Assembly (NCBI RefSeq): GCF_900113835.1
Contig: NZ_FOQV01000007.1
Location: 7,501 to 71,500 of the forward strand
Source: Allobosea sp. OK403
Lineage (GTDB): Bacteria > Pseudomonadota > Alphaproteobacteria > Rhizobiales > Beijerinckiaceae
Direction of reading: 5' to 3'
Length of the DNA stretch: 64,000 bases
Shown: positions 7,916 to 16,951 of the stretch, in pieces
How the letters are laid out: every line of letters begins with the position of its first letter
Numbering within the stretch: position 1 is the stretch's first letter
Position numbers and translations under genes: made by a program
The notes under the pieces: model-generated
Told to the model about the DNA's origin: nothing
The model's database searches: none
What the model saw: only the letters and a program-made list of their open reading frames with translations

Positions 7916-8770
7916 TCATTGCAGCTTCTGGTTCAGAGCATCGCGCAGGCCGTCGCCGAGGATGTTGAAGCAGAGCACGACGACGAAAATGGCGAGACCC
8001 GGAAACAGGGTCAGGTGATCGGCGACGCCGAGATAGCTGCGCCCATCCGCCAGCATGGCGCCCCATTCGGAGCTTGGCGGTTGCGCCCCCAGCCCAATGA
8101 AAGACAGCGCCGCGCCGACGAGGATCGCCGAGCCGATGCGCAGGCTCATATAGACGATCACCGCCGGCAGGGCTCCGGGCAGGATATGGTGAAGGATCAG
8201 CCTGAACCTGGATACGCCGATGCTGCGGGCGGCCTGAACGTATTGGGTCTGCTTCAGCACCAACGTGCTGCCGCGCACGAGCCGGGCGAAAACCGGCACG
8301 CTGAACACGGCCACCGCCCAGATGACATTCCCCACTCCCGGCCCCAGCAGCGCCACCACGGCGATGGCCAGCAGGAGACCGGGAAATGCGAACAGCACGT
8401 CGCATAGCCGCATCAGCAGCGTGTCGACCCAGTCGCCGCTCCAACCGCTGACAAGCCCCATGATCGTACCGATGAAGCCGCCGGCAAAGGCCGAGATCAG
8501 GCCCACGGCCAGGGAGACACGGCCTCCCCAGATGATCCGGCTCAGGATGTCGCGGCCATAGGAGTCGGTGCCGGCAAGATGGGCCCATGTCGGCGCTTGC
8601 AGGAGCGCATCGTAGTCGGCGGCGGCCGGATCGTAAGGTGCAATATAGGGCGCAAACACGGCTGCGAAGACGATGAGCGCGATGATGGCAGCGGCCAGAA
8701 GCGCTGTGTGCCTGCGGCGAAAACGCCGCCAGAATTCCCGAGCGGGCGAGCGGATGGCAGACGTCGTCAT
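7916..8770 (-). CDS. ABC transporter permease, DppC/GsiD type
   Basis: The 284-residue inner-membrane subunit has a first span near residues 22-44 and the conserved GTDSYGRDILSRIIWG segment that marks DppC-type permeases. The coupling (EAA-like) loop is at AARSIGVSRFRLILHHILP. It pairs with the DppB-type permease whose stop overlaps its start by four bases. It is the last gene of a four-gene operon running 13122 to 7916: binding protein, fused ATPases, DppB, DppC. The substrate is probably a short peptide, glutathione or related compound; the sequence does not decide. Confidence 0.93.
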   Translation of the reverse strand: MTTSAIRSPAREFWRRFRRRHTALLAAAIIALIVFAAVFAPYIAPYDPAAADYDALLQAPTWAHLAGTDSYGRDILSRIIWGGRVSLAVGLISAFAGGFIGTIMGLVSGWSGDWVDTLLMRLCDVLFAFPGLLLAIAVVALLGPGVGNVIWAVAVFSVPVFARLVRGSTLVLKQTQYVQAARSIGVSRFRLILHHILPGALPAVIVYMSLRIGSAILVGAALSFIGLGAQPPSSEWGAMLADGRSYLGVADHLTLFPGLAIFVVVLCFNILGDGLRDALNQKLQ

Positions 8771-9690
8771 GATCGCAACCGGATCGCCGGGTTCAAGACG
8801 CCGTAGAGGACGTCGACCACGAGGTTTATCAGCACGAACTCGGCGGAAAGGAGCAGGATCAGCGCCTGGATCACGGGGTAGTCGCGGAAGGAGATGCTGT
8901 CGACGAGCAGGCGGCCCAGGCCCGGCCAGGCGAACACCGTCTCGACCACGATCGCGCCGCCCAGCAGCGTTCCGAATTCCAGCCCTGTCAGGGTCACGAC
9001 CGGGATCAAGGCGTTGCGCGCCGCGTGGCGCCAGATCACGCGGCGTTCGGTCAGGCCCTTGCTGCGCGCCGTGCGGACAAAATCTTCGCCGGCGACATCG
9101 ACGAAGGCCGAACGCGTGAAGCGGGCAAGCACCGCAGCCACCCCGACGCCGAGCGTGAAGGAGGGCATGAGCAGCGAACGCCAGCCGTCATAGCCACCAG
9201 TGGGCAGCCAGCCGAGATGCACCGAAAACAGATCGATCAGCAGCAGCCCGAGCCAAAAGCCGGGAAAAGACAGGCCGCCGATCGCCACCAGCATGGCCGC
9301 CTGGTCCTGCCATCGCCCGCGTTTGACCCCGGCCCAGACGCCGAGCAGGCCCCCCGTCAGGGTTGCCCAGCCCATCGCTGCCAGAGTGAGCCACAGCGTC
9401 GGCAGGAAGCGCGCCCCGATAACCGCCATCACCGGCTCATGCGTGCGGCTGGAGACGCCGAAATCGCCGTGAAGCGTCGCTCCGGCGTAACGTAGATACT
9501 GCTCCCAGATCGGCCGGTCGAGCCCGAGCGCTGCGCGCGCGGATGCCACCTCCTGTTCCGTCGCATCCGCCCCCGCCACCAGGCGCGCCGGATCGCCCGG
9601 CAGCAGCCGGACGAAGCCGAATACGAACAGCGATACGGCAAACAGCACCGGCACCGCGCCGAGCAGCCGCTTCAGAACGAAGACGGGCAT
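8767..9690 (-). CDS. ABC transporter permease, DppB/GsiC type
   Basis: The 307-residue subunit begins with the family's MPVFVLKRLLGAVPVLFAVS span and LPGDPARLVAG periplasmic motif. About six spans follow, with the coupling loop at RTARSKGLTERRVIWRHAARN and a C-terminus ending in the usual LNPAIRLR. It overlaps dppC-like by ATGA, indicating tight coupling, and lies 48 bases after the ATPase gene. Confidence 0.94.
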   Translation of the reverse strand: MPVFVLKRLLGAVPVLFAVSLFVFGFVRLLPGDPARLVAGADATEQEVASARAALGLDRPIWEQYLRYAGATLHGDFGVSSRTHEPVMAVIGARFLPTLWLTLAAMGWATLTGGLLGVWAGVKRGRWQDQAAMLVAIGGLSFPGFWLGLLLIDLFSVHLGWLPTGGYDGWRSLLMPSFTLGVGVAAVLARFTRSAFVDVAGEDFVRTARSKGLTERRVIWRHAARNALIPVVTLTGLEFGTLLGGAIVVETVFAWPGLGRLLVDSISFRDYPVIQALILLLSAEFVLINLVVDVLYGVLNPAIRLRS

Positions 9691-9738
9691 CGGCTCTCAT
9701 CCTTTCCGCGGGTCAGTACGGCGCGCATCGCATCGTCC

Positions 9739-11565
9739 TCAATAGAGACCTCCCACGCGGTGCCGCGCGACATAATGGTCGGGCCCGACCTGAACCAGCG
9801 GTGCCACCTCCGGCACGTCGTCCAACGCCCGCAGCGGGCTTGGCACTTCGCTGTCGTCGATCGCGATCTCCTCGCGGCGCCGCGCAGGATCTGGCACCGG
9901 GACCGCGCTGAGCAGCCGCCGCGTATAGGCGTGCTGTGGCGAGGCGAGCACGGCCTGACGTGGTCCGATTTCGACGATCTGCCCGAGATACATCACCGCG
10001 ACACGGTGGCTTATCCGCTCGACCACCGCCATGTCGTGGGAGATGAACAGGCAGGCGAGGCCGAGCTTTCGCTGCAAATCCATCAGCAGATTGACGATCT
10101 GCGCGCGGATCGACACGTCGAGCGCCGCGACCGCTTCGTCGGCGATGATCAATCGCGGCTCCGAGGCCAGCGCCCGCGCGATACCGACGCGCTGGCACTG
10201 GCCGCCCGAGAGCTCGTGAGGATAGCGCGAGACGAAGGCGCGCGGGAGGCCGACGAGCTCGAGCAGCTCTTCGACCCGGCGGATGACGGCCGTGCCCGCG
10301 AGGAGGCGATGGGTGCGTATCGGCTCCGCCACGGAGAAGCCGACCGTGAGGCGCGGATCGAGCGCGCTGAACGGATCCTGGAAGACATATTGGATGCCGC
10401 GTCGCAAAGCGCTGTCCGCGGCGCTATTCGCGGTCGCGGCGAGAACATCCTCGCCCCGGAACAGGATGCGCCCCGAGGACGGCTCTTCGAGGCGCACGAT
10501 GCTGCGCCCGAGCGTGCTCTTGCCGCAGCCGCTCTCGCCGACCAGCGCGAGCGTCTCGCCGGGGCGGATATCGAGGCTCACCTGCTCGACGGCGTGGACC
10601 CGGGCCCGGACGCGGCCGAGCATGCCCCTGATGTCGAAGCGCGTGACGAGATCGCGCAGCTCAAGCACCGGCGCTGCGGCCGCCACGGTATCCTGCGGCC
10701 CGGTCGGCGCAGGCGGTTCCGGGAACGGCACCGGCAGGGCCTCTTCGTTGAGGCTGCCGAGCACCGGTACGGCCGCGAGCAGGCTGCGCGTATAGGGGTG
10801 GGAAGGCGTGGCGAAGAGCGCGCCGACCTCGCCCTCTTCGACACGTTCGCCGGCACGCATCACCACGACGCGGTCGGCGAGTTCGGCGACGACGCCCATG
10901 TCATGGGTGATGAACAGCAGGCCGGTGCCGAGGTCGCGCTGGAGTTCGCGCAGCAGGCGCAGCACCTGGGCCTGGACGGTCACGTCGAGAGCCGTCGTCG
11001 GCTCATCCGCGATGAGGAGCCGCGGCCGGCTCGCGAGCGCAATGGCGATCATCGCGCGCTGTCGCATGCCGCCCGAGATCTCGAACGGATAGGAGCGCAA
11101 GTGCCGGTTTGCATCGGGGATGCGGACACGCTCGAGCAGGCGCTGCGCCTCGGCGAGAGCTGCCGTCCAGTCGAGCTGGCGGTGCTGCACGATCGCCTCG
11201 GCGATCTGGTCGCCGATCCGCATGACCGGGTTGAGCGAACTCATCGGCTGCTGGAACACCATGGCGATCTCGGGGCCGCGCAGCCCCCGCATCGTCTCCG
11301 CATCTTCCTGCGCGAGATCGAAGACCGTGCCGCCATTATCGCGATAGAGAATGCGGCCCGTATCGATCCGGCCGGGCCCATAGTCGAGAAGCCGGGTGAT
11401 CGCCAGCGAGGCGACGGACTTGCCGGAGCCTGATTCGCCCACCAGCGCCACGGTCTCGCCCGGCCTGACCGTCAGCCCAAGGCCGCGAACCACGGTTGTC
11501 CGGCCTCTGTCGGCGGGAAAGCTGACAGAGAGATCCTGGACGTCGAGCAGTTCCGGCTCGCCCAT
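9739..11565 (-). CDS. Fused ABC transporter ATPase (DppD-DppF in one chain, GsiA-like)
   Basis: The 608-residue protein holds two complete nucleotide-binding domains. The first (about 5-270) has Walker A GESGSGKS, signature ISGGMRQRA and Walker B LLIADEPTTALDV. The second (about 300-560) has GESGCGKS, LSGGQCQRV and LIIADEAVAALDV. Both end with the oligopeptide-transporter extension (HPYTRSLLAAVP and HAYTRRLLSAVP). In the second Walker B the usual Pro after Glu is Ala, also seen in the paralogue at 26250-28064. It powers the adjacent permeases, and it might also serve the ATPase-less peptide permeases at 21-23 kb. Confidence 0.95.
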   Translation of the reverse strand: MGEPELLDVQDLSVSFPADRGRTTVVRGLGLTVRPGETVALVGESGSGKSVASLAITRLLDYGPGRIDTGRILYRDNGGTVFDLAQEDAETMRGLRGPEIAMVFQQPMSSLNPVMRIGDQIAEAIVQHRQLDWTAALAEAQRLLERVRIPDANRHLRSYPFEISGGMRQRAMIAIALASRPRLLIADEPTTALDVTVQAQVLRLLRELQRDLGTGLLFITHDMGVVAELADRVVVMRAGERVEEGEVGALFATPSHPYTRSLLAAVPVLGSLNEEALPVPFPEPPAPTGPQDTVAAAAPVLELRDLVTRFDIRGMLGRVRARVHAVEQVSLDIRPGETLALVGESGCGKSTLGRSIVRLEEPSSGRILFRGEDVLAATANSAADSALRRGIQYVFQDPFSALDPRLTVGFSVAEPIRTHRLLAGTAVIRRVEELLELVGLPRAFVSRYPHELSGGQCQRVGIARALASEPRLIIADEAVAALDVSIRAQIVNLLMDLQRKLGLACLFISHDMAVVERISHRVAVMYLGQIVEIGPRQAVLASPQHAYTRRLLSAVPVPDPARRREEIAIDDSEVPSPLRALDDVPEVAPLVQVGPDHYVARHRVGGLY

Positions 11566-11577
11566 GGGGAGCAGCCC

Positions 11578-13122
11578 CTATTTCAGGTCTGCGTCCTCAT
11601 AGGTCAGGGCCGTATCGGGCTGCTGGGTGAGACCTGTCAGCCGCTTGTCGCGGCCGGCCACCAGCGTGTTGACCGAGAGGAAGATCCAGGGCGCCTCTTG
11701 CCAGACCACTTTCTGGACTGCGTCATAAGCGATCTTGCGCTCCGCGGGATCGGCCGTGGACAGCCCCTTCAGCAGCGCCGCATCGACCGCGTCGTTCTTG
11801 AAATAGGCGAGGTTGTAGAGCGCCGGCGGATAGCTGCGGCTCGACAGCAGCGGCCGCAGTGCCCAGTCGGCGTCACCGGTCGAGGGTGCCCAGCTGCCGA
11901 AGAACATGCGCACCTCGGCTTCCTCCGGGGTCTTGGCGCCCCAGAGCCGCGTGGTCGCGACGCCGGCCTCGAGCGGATTGACCGCGACTTTCACGCCGAC
12001 GAGGGCGAGCTGCTGCTGCAGGAACTGCGAGGCCCGGTTGTTCAGCGTGTTGCTGAAATTCCAGATCTCGGTCTCGAACCCGTTCGGATAGCCCGCTTCC
12101 GCCAGCAACTGCTTGGCCTTGGCGGGATCATAGGGCCAGACGCCTTGCTTGCTGTAGAAGGCGATGCCCGGCGCCACCGGCGCATCCATGGGGATGCCGA
12201 AGCCGTTATAGGCGACCTTGATGAAAGCCGTCTTGTCGATCGCATAGTTCAGGGCCTGACGGACGCGCGGATCGTCGAACGGCTTCTTGCGGGTGTTGAG
12301 AGCGACATACTGGATCACGATCGACGGCGTCTTGTCGATGGCAAGGCGGTCGTCGCGTTCGATGAGCTGCACCGTCTCAGGCGGCAAGGGGAACACGAAC
12401 TGCGCTTCGCCCGAACGCAGCAGGGCCAGCCTTGCGCCGCTTTCGGGCACGCTGCGGATTGTGACGCCGTCGAGCCGCGGCAGGCCCTGGCGCCAGTATT
12501 GCGGGTTGCGCGCGGCTTTGAGCGTGTCCGGCGTCCAGCTGGTGAAGACAAAGGGGCCCGTGCCGACCGGGTGGCGCGAGATCTCGGCGCCGTATTGCGC
12601 GATGGCCTTGGGGCTCAGGATGGAGGCCCCGGTATGGGCGAGATAGTTGAGCAGCACGCCTGACGGCGCCTTCAGGACGAGACGGATGGTGAATTCGTCG
12701 ACGACCTCGACCTTGTCGACGGCTTCCAGCAGGCTCTGGCGCTTGAGATGGTTGGCCGGGTCGCGCAGCCGGTCGTAGTTCAGCTTGACCGCAGCGGCAT
12801 CGAAGGACGTGCCGTCGTGGAATTTGACGCCGCGCCGCAGATGGACGGTGTACTGGGTCGAGTCGCTGTTGACCTCGGTGCTCTCGGCCAGCACCGGGAC
12901 AAGCTTCAGCTCGCGGTCGAAGCCATAGAGCCCTTGGAAGAAAAGCCGGCTGGCCGAGAGCGAGACCGAGTCATTGAGATCGGTCGGGTCGAGACCGAGG
13001 ATATTGTCGCCGACGCCGACCGTGATCTGCCCGGCCGCAAGCGACGGGCTTGCAAGCCCCAGCGCGGCGGCAACGGCCAGGGACCGAAATGCAGTGCTGA
13101 TATGAGCGAACGATATCGGCAT
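11578..13122 (-). CDS. ABC transporter substrate-binding protein, family 5
   Basis: A 514-residue periplasmic receptor with a Sec-type signal peptide ending near SPSLAAGQ. Family-5 features include YTVHLRRGVKFHDGTSFDAAAV and HPVGTGPFVFTSW. It is the first gene of the importer operon 13122-7916, 12 bases before the ATPase start, the order seen in GsiB-type glutathione systems. Its Sec signal contrasts with the Tat-like signals of the two orphan receptors at 2.6 and 15.1 kb, and it is not one of that close pair. Confidence 0.94.
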   Translation of the reverse strand: MPISFAHISTAFRSLAVAAALGLASPSLAAGQITVGVGDNILGLDPTDLNDSVSLSASRLFFQGLYGFDRELKLVPVLAESTEVNSDSTQYTVHLRRGVKFHDGTSFDAAAVKLNYDRLRDPANHLKRQSLLEAVDKVEVVDEFTIRLVLKAPSGVLLNYLAHTGASILSPKAIAQYGAEISRHPVGTGPFVFTSWTPDTLKAARNPQYWRQGLPRLDGVTIRSVPESGARLALLRSGEAQFVFPLPPETVQLIERDDRLAIDKTPSIVIQYVALNTRKKPFDDPRVRQALNYAIDKTAFIKVAYNGFGIPMDAPVAPGIAFYSKQGVWPYDPAKAKQLLAEAGYPNGFETEIWNFSNTLNNRASQFLQQQLALVGVKVAVNPLEAGVATTRLWGAKTPEEAEVRMFFGSWAPSTGDADWALRPLLSSRSYPPALYNLAYFKNDAVDAALLKGLSTADPAERKIAYDAVQKVVWQEAPWIFLSVNTLVAGRDKRLTGLTQQPDTALTYEDADLK

Positions 13123-13139
13123 GAAAGCGACTCCAGATC

Positions 13140-13155
13140 GTTCTTAAAAAAGAAC
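13140..13155. promoter_or_regulatory. Candidate operator: perfect palindrome upstream of the 13.1 kb importer operon
   Basis: GTTCTT (13140-13145) and AAGAAC (13150-13155) form a perfect inverted repeat around AAAA, 18 bases upstream of the binding protein ATG. A second GTTCTT lies at 13245-13250. The position suggests a repressor site, but no cognate regulator gene is adjacent. Confidence 0.4.
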
Positions 13156-13282
13156 AGCTGTGAGGTTTTACGATTTCGACGCAGCTGAAGTCCATGGCGG
13201 TACGCGCAATGGCGCTTCCAATTTTCAACATGCCGGAGAAAAATGTTCTTTATGTCGACCGAGGCGCGGGGACTAGGCCGCT

Positions 13283-13583
13283 GGGCGCGGGGAACCCCTC
13301 TCCTGCATCGAAGTAGGGTTTACCCGACTTCGACACTTTGAGTGCTGAACTCGGGCAGGCCCGAGTTCAGTGAGAGGGGCAGGGGTGAGGTGTCGGCCCC
13401 TGGACCAGTTGTGTGACGACCTTGCCGTCATTGCGAGCGCAGCGAAGCAATCCAGAAGACGTAGAGGGAGTCCTCCTGGATTGCTTCGCTGCGCTCGCAA
13501 TGACGAGGGAGCAGCGGGCGGCTCACAGCCGAAACGTCAAACGGCCAACCCCTCACCCTGCCCTCTCGCTACGGGAGAGGGTT
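13283..13583. repeat. Composite inverted-repeat element, long copy
   Basis: The ends (GCGCGGGGAACCCCTCTCCT on the left; its imperfect complement near 13550-13583) match the element at 36109-36277. In this copy the tip of the left hairpin is replaced by about 66 bases holding two further palindromes: 13309-13332 (CGAAGT...ACTTCG enclosing GGGT/ACCC) and 13345-13370 (12-base perfect arms CTGAACTCGGGC). Another palindrome at 13427-13504 sits in the centre. No open frame is convincing, so this looks like a non-coding mobile or REP-type element with nested insertions. Confidence 0.7.
13427..13504. repeat. REP-like palindrome with 29-base perfect arms
   Basis: The left arm 13427-13455 begins GTCATTGCGAGCGCAGCGAA and is exactly complementary to 13476-13504, with a 20-base loop. 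A degenerate copy with a truncated right arm is at 57572-57629. The GTCATTGCGAGCG...AAGCAATCC palindrome is common between genes in Bradyrhizobium-type genomes. Confidence 0.85.
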
Positions 13584-13601
13584 CTACGCCGAGGTTTCGG
13601 A

Positions 13602-15101
13602 CTAGCTCCAATCCGCAGGCGGAAAGCTCGGGTTGCCGTAGGGATAATAGTCCGTCAGCGCGAGATTTTCGTAGGGCAGTGCCTGGAGATGCACGGTGCC
13701 CATGAAGGGTTGAGGCGGTTCGACCAGAAGGATCGTCGGGGCAAAGCCGCTATCGTCGAAGCCGCGGCGGAAATGCGCGCGCGACTTGATCGCGATCACA
13801 TCGAATTCATCGGGCTTGAAGCCGAGCTGCCAGAGCTCCGACGGCTCCATGATCTGGACGAGATAGGGGCTCAGCACCACGACATTGCCCTTGCCGAAGC
13901 TCACGCAGATCCATTCATTGCCAGTGCCTCGTGCCGTCGTGGCGTGGCTGAGATAGCGTATCGTCCCGGCGATGCGGACGGGCTCGCCGGCCGATTCATC
14001 GAACAAGCCGCCGATCTCCGCATCGAACGCATCACCCGGCTTGGCGCCGGCGGCCAGCACCGAACGAATGATGTCGGGCGAGGCGATCGTGGCGATCAGG
14101 GTCCGTTCGAGCTTTTGCTCGATGATCTCCTGCAGCAGCCAGGTCGCGTAGCCCGAGCGGTCGCTGTAGTCGGCGAGCACGACGGGGGCTTTGCCTGCTG
14201 TCACAGCCTCGCGGGCCAATGCGACGCCCTGCTGCATCGTGTGGATTTTGACGGTGTTGAGCAGCGCCTCGCGCCGCCGCCAGGTCCATTCCGCCATGTC
14301 GCGGATGACGCGGTCGGCAAGCGCCGGGTCGTTATTGGTCAGGACCTGGAGCCCCATGCCGGCATCGGGCACGTCCGACCAGGGAAAGCCGAAGAACACA
14401 TTGACGAAGACATCGGGCTCCCGCGCCTCCCAGATCAGCGCCCGCTGGATGAGGTCGGACCAGGGCGAGGCGCCGGTCCACATCACCACGGTCGGAGCGA
14501 TGATCGGAATTCGAACCGTTCGATGCAGCGGTTTGAAGCTGCCGCGGATCGCCCTGACCAGCATGCGCGCCGCGCGCTCGCCCTGCAGGTGCATGTCGTA
14601 ATGGGGGAAGTATTTGACGGTGAAGGCCATGTCGGCCTGCTGCAGAAACGCCTCGTCCTCATTGCCATGGGGGTCGAAGGTCGCAGAGATGAAGACTTGC
14701 CGGCCGACCACCTCGCGGACCCGCCGCGCTATATCGGCTTCGGGACGCGGCACGCCGCGCACCGCCAGTGCGCCGTGAAGCGCCAGATAGACGCCGTCGA
14801 GCCTCTGTTGCGCCTTCAGTTCCGTGATCATGATGCGCAGGAAATGCTCGTAGGCATCCCGGGTGATCCAGCCCGACCCGGTGCCGGTGCGCGGCCAGAG
14901 CGGGGAGGTGATGCCGATCAGCTCGACATCGCCATATTCGCGCGCGACCTGTACGAAGCCGCCCATATAGCCCTTTGGGTCGGTGGCGAGCAGCGCTTCG
15001 CCGCCGGCCGGCGAGCCTGGATAGATGAAATCCTCCCGCGTCGTGTCGTTGGGGAGGAAGGTGACGGTCTCATGGGCAAATTGCAGGACTGCGATACGCA
15101 T
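13602..15101 (-). CDS. M81-family metallopeptidase (MlrC-like)
   Basis: The 499-residue protein starts MRIAVLQFAHETVTF, the usual opening of the M81 family, named after microcystinase C of linear microcystin breakdown. Likely metal ligands are His in AHET, the D/H of FISATFDPHGNED and the H/D of YFPHYDMHLQGERA. Members hydrolyse diverse small peptides or amides and most have no known substrate. The ATG at 15099-15101 follows the binding protein stop by only 11 bases, so the two are cotranscribed and the imported compound is probably the peptidase substrate. The reading frame stays open upstream into the binding protein gene by chance. Confidence 0.9.
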   Translation of the reverse strand: MRIAVLQFAHETVTFLPNDTTREDFIYPGSPAGGEALLATDPKGYMGGFVQVAREYGDVELIGITSPLWPRTGTGSGWITRDAYEHFLRIMITELKAQQRLDGVYLALHGALAVRGVPRPEADIARRVREVVGRQVFISATFDPHGNEDEAFLQQADMAFTVKYFPHYDMHLQGERAARMLVRAIRGSFKPLHRTVRIPIIAPTVVMWTGASPWSDLIQRALIWEAREPDVFVNVFFGFPWSDVPDAGMGLQVLTNNDPALADRVIRDMAEWTWRRREALLNTVKIHTMQQGVALAREAVTAGKAPVVLADYSDRSGYATWLLQEIIEQKLERTLIATIASPDIIRSVLAAGAKPGDAFDAEIGGLFDESAGEPVRIAGTIRYLSHATTARGTGNEWICVSFGKGNVVVLSPYLVQIMEPSELWQLGFKPDEFDVIAIKSRAHFRRGFDDSGFAPTILLVEPPQPFMGTVHLQALPYENLALTDYYPYGNPSFPPADWS

Positions 15102-15112
15102 AGGGAGCTGCC

Positions 15113-16693
15113 TCACGCCGGCTTCACGTCGTAGAACTGGGCGAACCCGTTGCGCATGCCGGTCAGCCCGCGATAGGCCGTTTTCTCGTAATAGGCGCCC
15201 AGCGGGATATAGGGCACGTCGGCGAAGAACTGTTTCTGGATCTCGGCGCAGATCGCCTTCTGGGCAGCAAGATCCTTGGCAACGAACCACTCGGCGCGCA
15301 GATCCTCCAGGCGCTGCGATTTCGGCCAGCCGAACCAGGCCTGGTCGCCATTGCCGCGAATGCCGAGCTGACTGGCCGGATCGAAATTGTTGGTACCGTT
15401 CAGATAGGTGAAGAAGATATTCCAGCCGCCCTTGTCGGTGGGCTGCCGGCTGGCGCGGCGCTGGACCACGGTGCCCCAGTCGCTCGAAACCAGATCCACG
15501 TTCATGCCGCATTTCTGCAGCGCATCGGCCGCCACCATCGCCAGCGCGTGGGTCGAGGGATAATCGGTCGGGTCGAGCATCACCACGCGCTCGCCCTTGT
15601 AGCCGGCCGCCGCGAGTTCGCGCTTGACCTTCTCGAAATCCCGCTTGCCGACCAGGACGTCCGTGCCGACCGTCGTCGCCAGCGGCGTGTCGGGGCTGAA
15701 GACGCCGACATGGTCCTTCCACATCGAGCGTTCGTCGCCGGCGACTGCCGTCATGTATTCGGTCTGGTCGATGGCGCCGAGCAGAGCCCGCCGGATGGCC
15801 GGATTATCGAACGGCGGATGCAGGCAGTTGAAGCGCAGGCAGCCGATGCCGCCAGCGGGATCGAGCCCTTCGATCTTGACCCCGGCCCGGCTCTTCAGCA
15901 CGCCCAGCAGGTCCGGTGTCGGGTTCTGCCACCAGTCGATTTCGCCGGCGCTGAGCGCATTGGCCGCCGTTGAAGGGTCAGGCATGATGCGCCATTCGAC
16001 GCGGTCGAAGAAGACGTGCTTGGGACCTGCGGTAAAGCTGGCGGAGCCGCCCGAGCGCGGAACATAGCCGCTGAACTTCTCATAGACCGTCAGCGCGCCG
16101 GAGACCCGCTCATCGGCCTTAAAGCGGAACGGGCCGCTGCCGACCATCTCGGTCACCTGCTTATTGGGATCGGTGACCGCGAAGCGTTCCGGCATGATGC
16201 AGGGCATCGAGGTCCCGGTCTTGCCGAGCGCTGCCGGCAGCAACGGGAAAGGCCGTTTCAGACGGAATTTCACGACGCGGTCCGATTCAGCCGACAGCTC
16301 ATCGGTCGCATCCATTAAGGCGCGACCAAAGGCGTCGCGGGCGGCGAAGCGGCGCACGCTCGGCACGACATCCTGCGCCCGCACCGGCTCGCCGTCGTGG
16401 AAACGCAAGCCCTCGCGCAACGTCAGCCGCCACAGCTTGCCGTCATCCTCGACCGTATGGCCGGCCACCATCTGGGGCTCGAAATTATAGTCGCTGGTCT
16501 GCCCGTAGAGCGTATCGAAGATCAGATAGCCGTGGTTGCGCGTCACCGTCGCCGTCGTCCAGACCGGGTCGACAATCGCGACATCCGATTCAGGCACGAA
16601 TTTCAGCAGCCTCGCCGGTTGTGCGATGCTGGGCTTGGCCAGCGCCGATACGGCGGCGCCAGCCGCGGCGCCAAGAAATGTCCGACGCCTCAT
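15113..16693 (-). CDS. ABC transporter substrate-binding protein, family 5, partner of the M81 peptidase
   Basis: The ATG at 16691-16693 is preceded by GGAAGG and gives 526 residues beginning MRRRTFLGAAAGAAVSALA, a Tat-like signal. It is a close paralogue of the receptor at 2627-4213, sharing TRNHGYLIFDTLYG, VTEMVGSGPFRFK and NPAIRRALLGAIDQ. It heads a two-gene operon with the M81 peptidase and has no permease or ATPase nearby. The pair of paralogues probably delivers related compounds to one membrane complex. Confidence 0.93.
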   Translation of the reverse strand: MRRRTFLGAAAGAAVSALAKPSIAQPARLLKFVPESDVAIVDPVWTTATVTRNHGYLIFDTLYGQTSDYNFEPQMVAGHTVEDDGKLWRLTLREGLRFHDGEPVRAQDVVPSVRRFAARDAFGRALMDATDELSAESDRVVKFRLKRPFPLLPAALGKTGTSMPCIMPERFAVTDPNKQVTEMVGSGPFRFKADERVSGALTVYEKFSGYVPRSGGSASFTAGPKHVFFDRVEWRIMPDPSTAANALSAGEIDWWQNPTPDLLGVLKSRAGVKIEGLDPAGGIGCLRFNCLHPPFDNPAIRRALLGAIDQTEYMTAVAGDERSMWKDHVGVFSPDTPLATTVGTDVLVGKRDFEKVKRELAAAGYKGERVVMLDPTDYPSTHALAMVAADALQKCGMNVDLVSSDWGTVVQRRASRQPTDKGGWNIFFTYLNGTNNFDPASQLGIRGNGDQAWFGWPKSQRLEDLRAEWFVAKDLAAQKAICAEIQKQFFADVPYIPLGAYYEKTAYRGLTGMRNGFAQFYDVKPA

Positions 16694-16784
16694 GCCTGGA
16701 ACCTTCCGTTTGAGCAGATGGAATGGTCGCGAATAGAGCGTCGCCGCGATGCCGGCCGATCCTAGAGCGCCGGAAATGACGGGC

Positions 16785-16831
16785 GCAAGCCATGCGCCGA
16801 CTGGGACCCCCGTGAGCCGGGCATGGCTTGC
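16785..16831. repeat. Spaced inverted repeat in the 16.7-16.95 kb gap
   Basis: GCAAGCCATGC (16785-16795) and GCATGGCTTGC (16821-16831) are perfect 11-base arms 25 bases apart, downstream of the sulfurtransferase stop and upstream of the M81-associated receptor. There is no T-tract, so it is not an obvious terminator; it may protect the transcript end. The rest of the 16694-16951 gap shows no gene. Confidence 0.45.
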
Positions 16832-16951
16832 GAGCCTCCCGCATCTCACGCGGTTTTGGGCCATTCCGGCTCGGTGGCTCGCTGCCAGTTTCGTGGACAC
16901 CGAGATCGCTGCAGTCCTCGCTCCCAGGGGGGATGAAACCGAGGCGCTGCT

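Noticed and set aside
9760..11433. A long plus-strand open frame opposite the fused ATPase gene
   Set aside because: It is the antisense of a strongly conserved gene and its translation is Arg/Asp/His-rich without motifs. The same applies to long frames opposite the receptors at 11.7, 13.4, 22.8 and 30.1 kb.
13427..13504. Possible CRISPR or rho-independent terminator
   Set aside because: A single palindrome without spacer-repeat periodicity or a T-tract; it fits a dispersed REP-like element better.
13602..15722. A 706-codon open frame covering the M81 gene and part of the receptor gene
   Set aside because: The first 207 codons are a shadow of the receptor gene; the M81 family start MRIAVLQFAHET at 15101 is clear.
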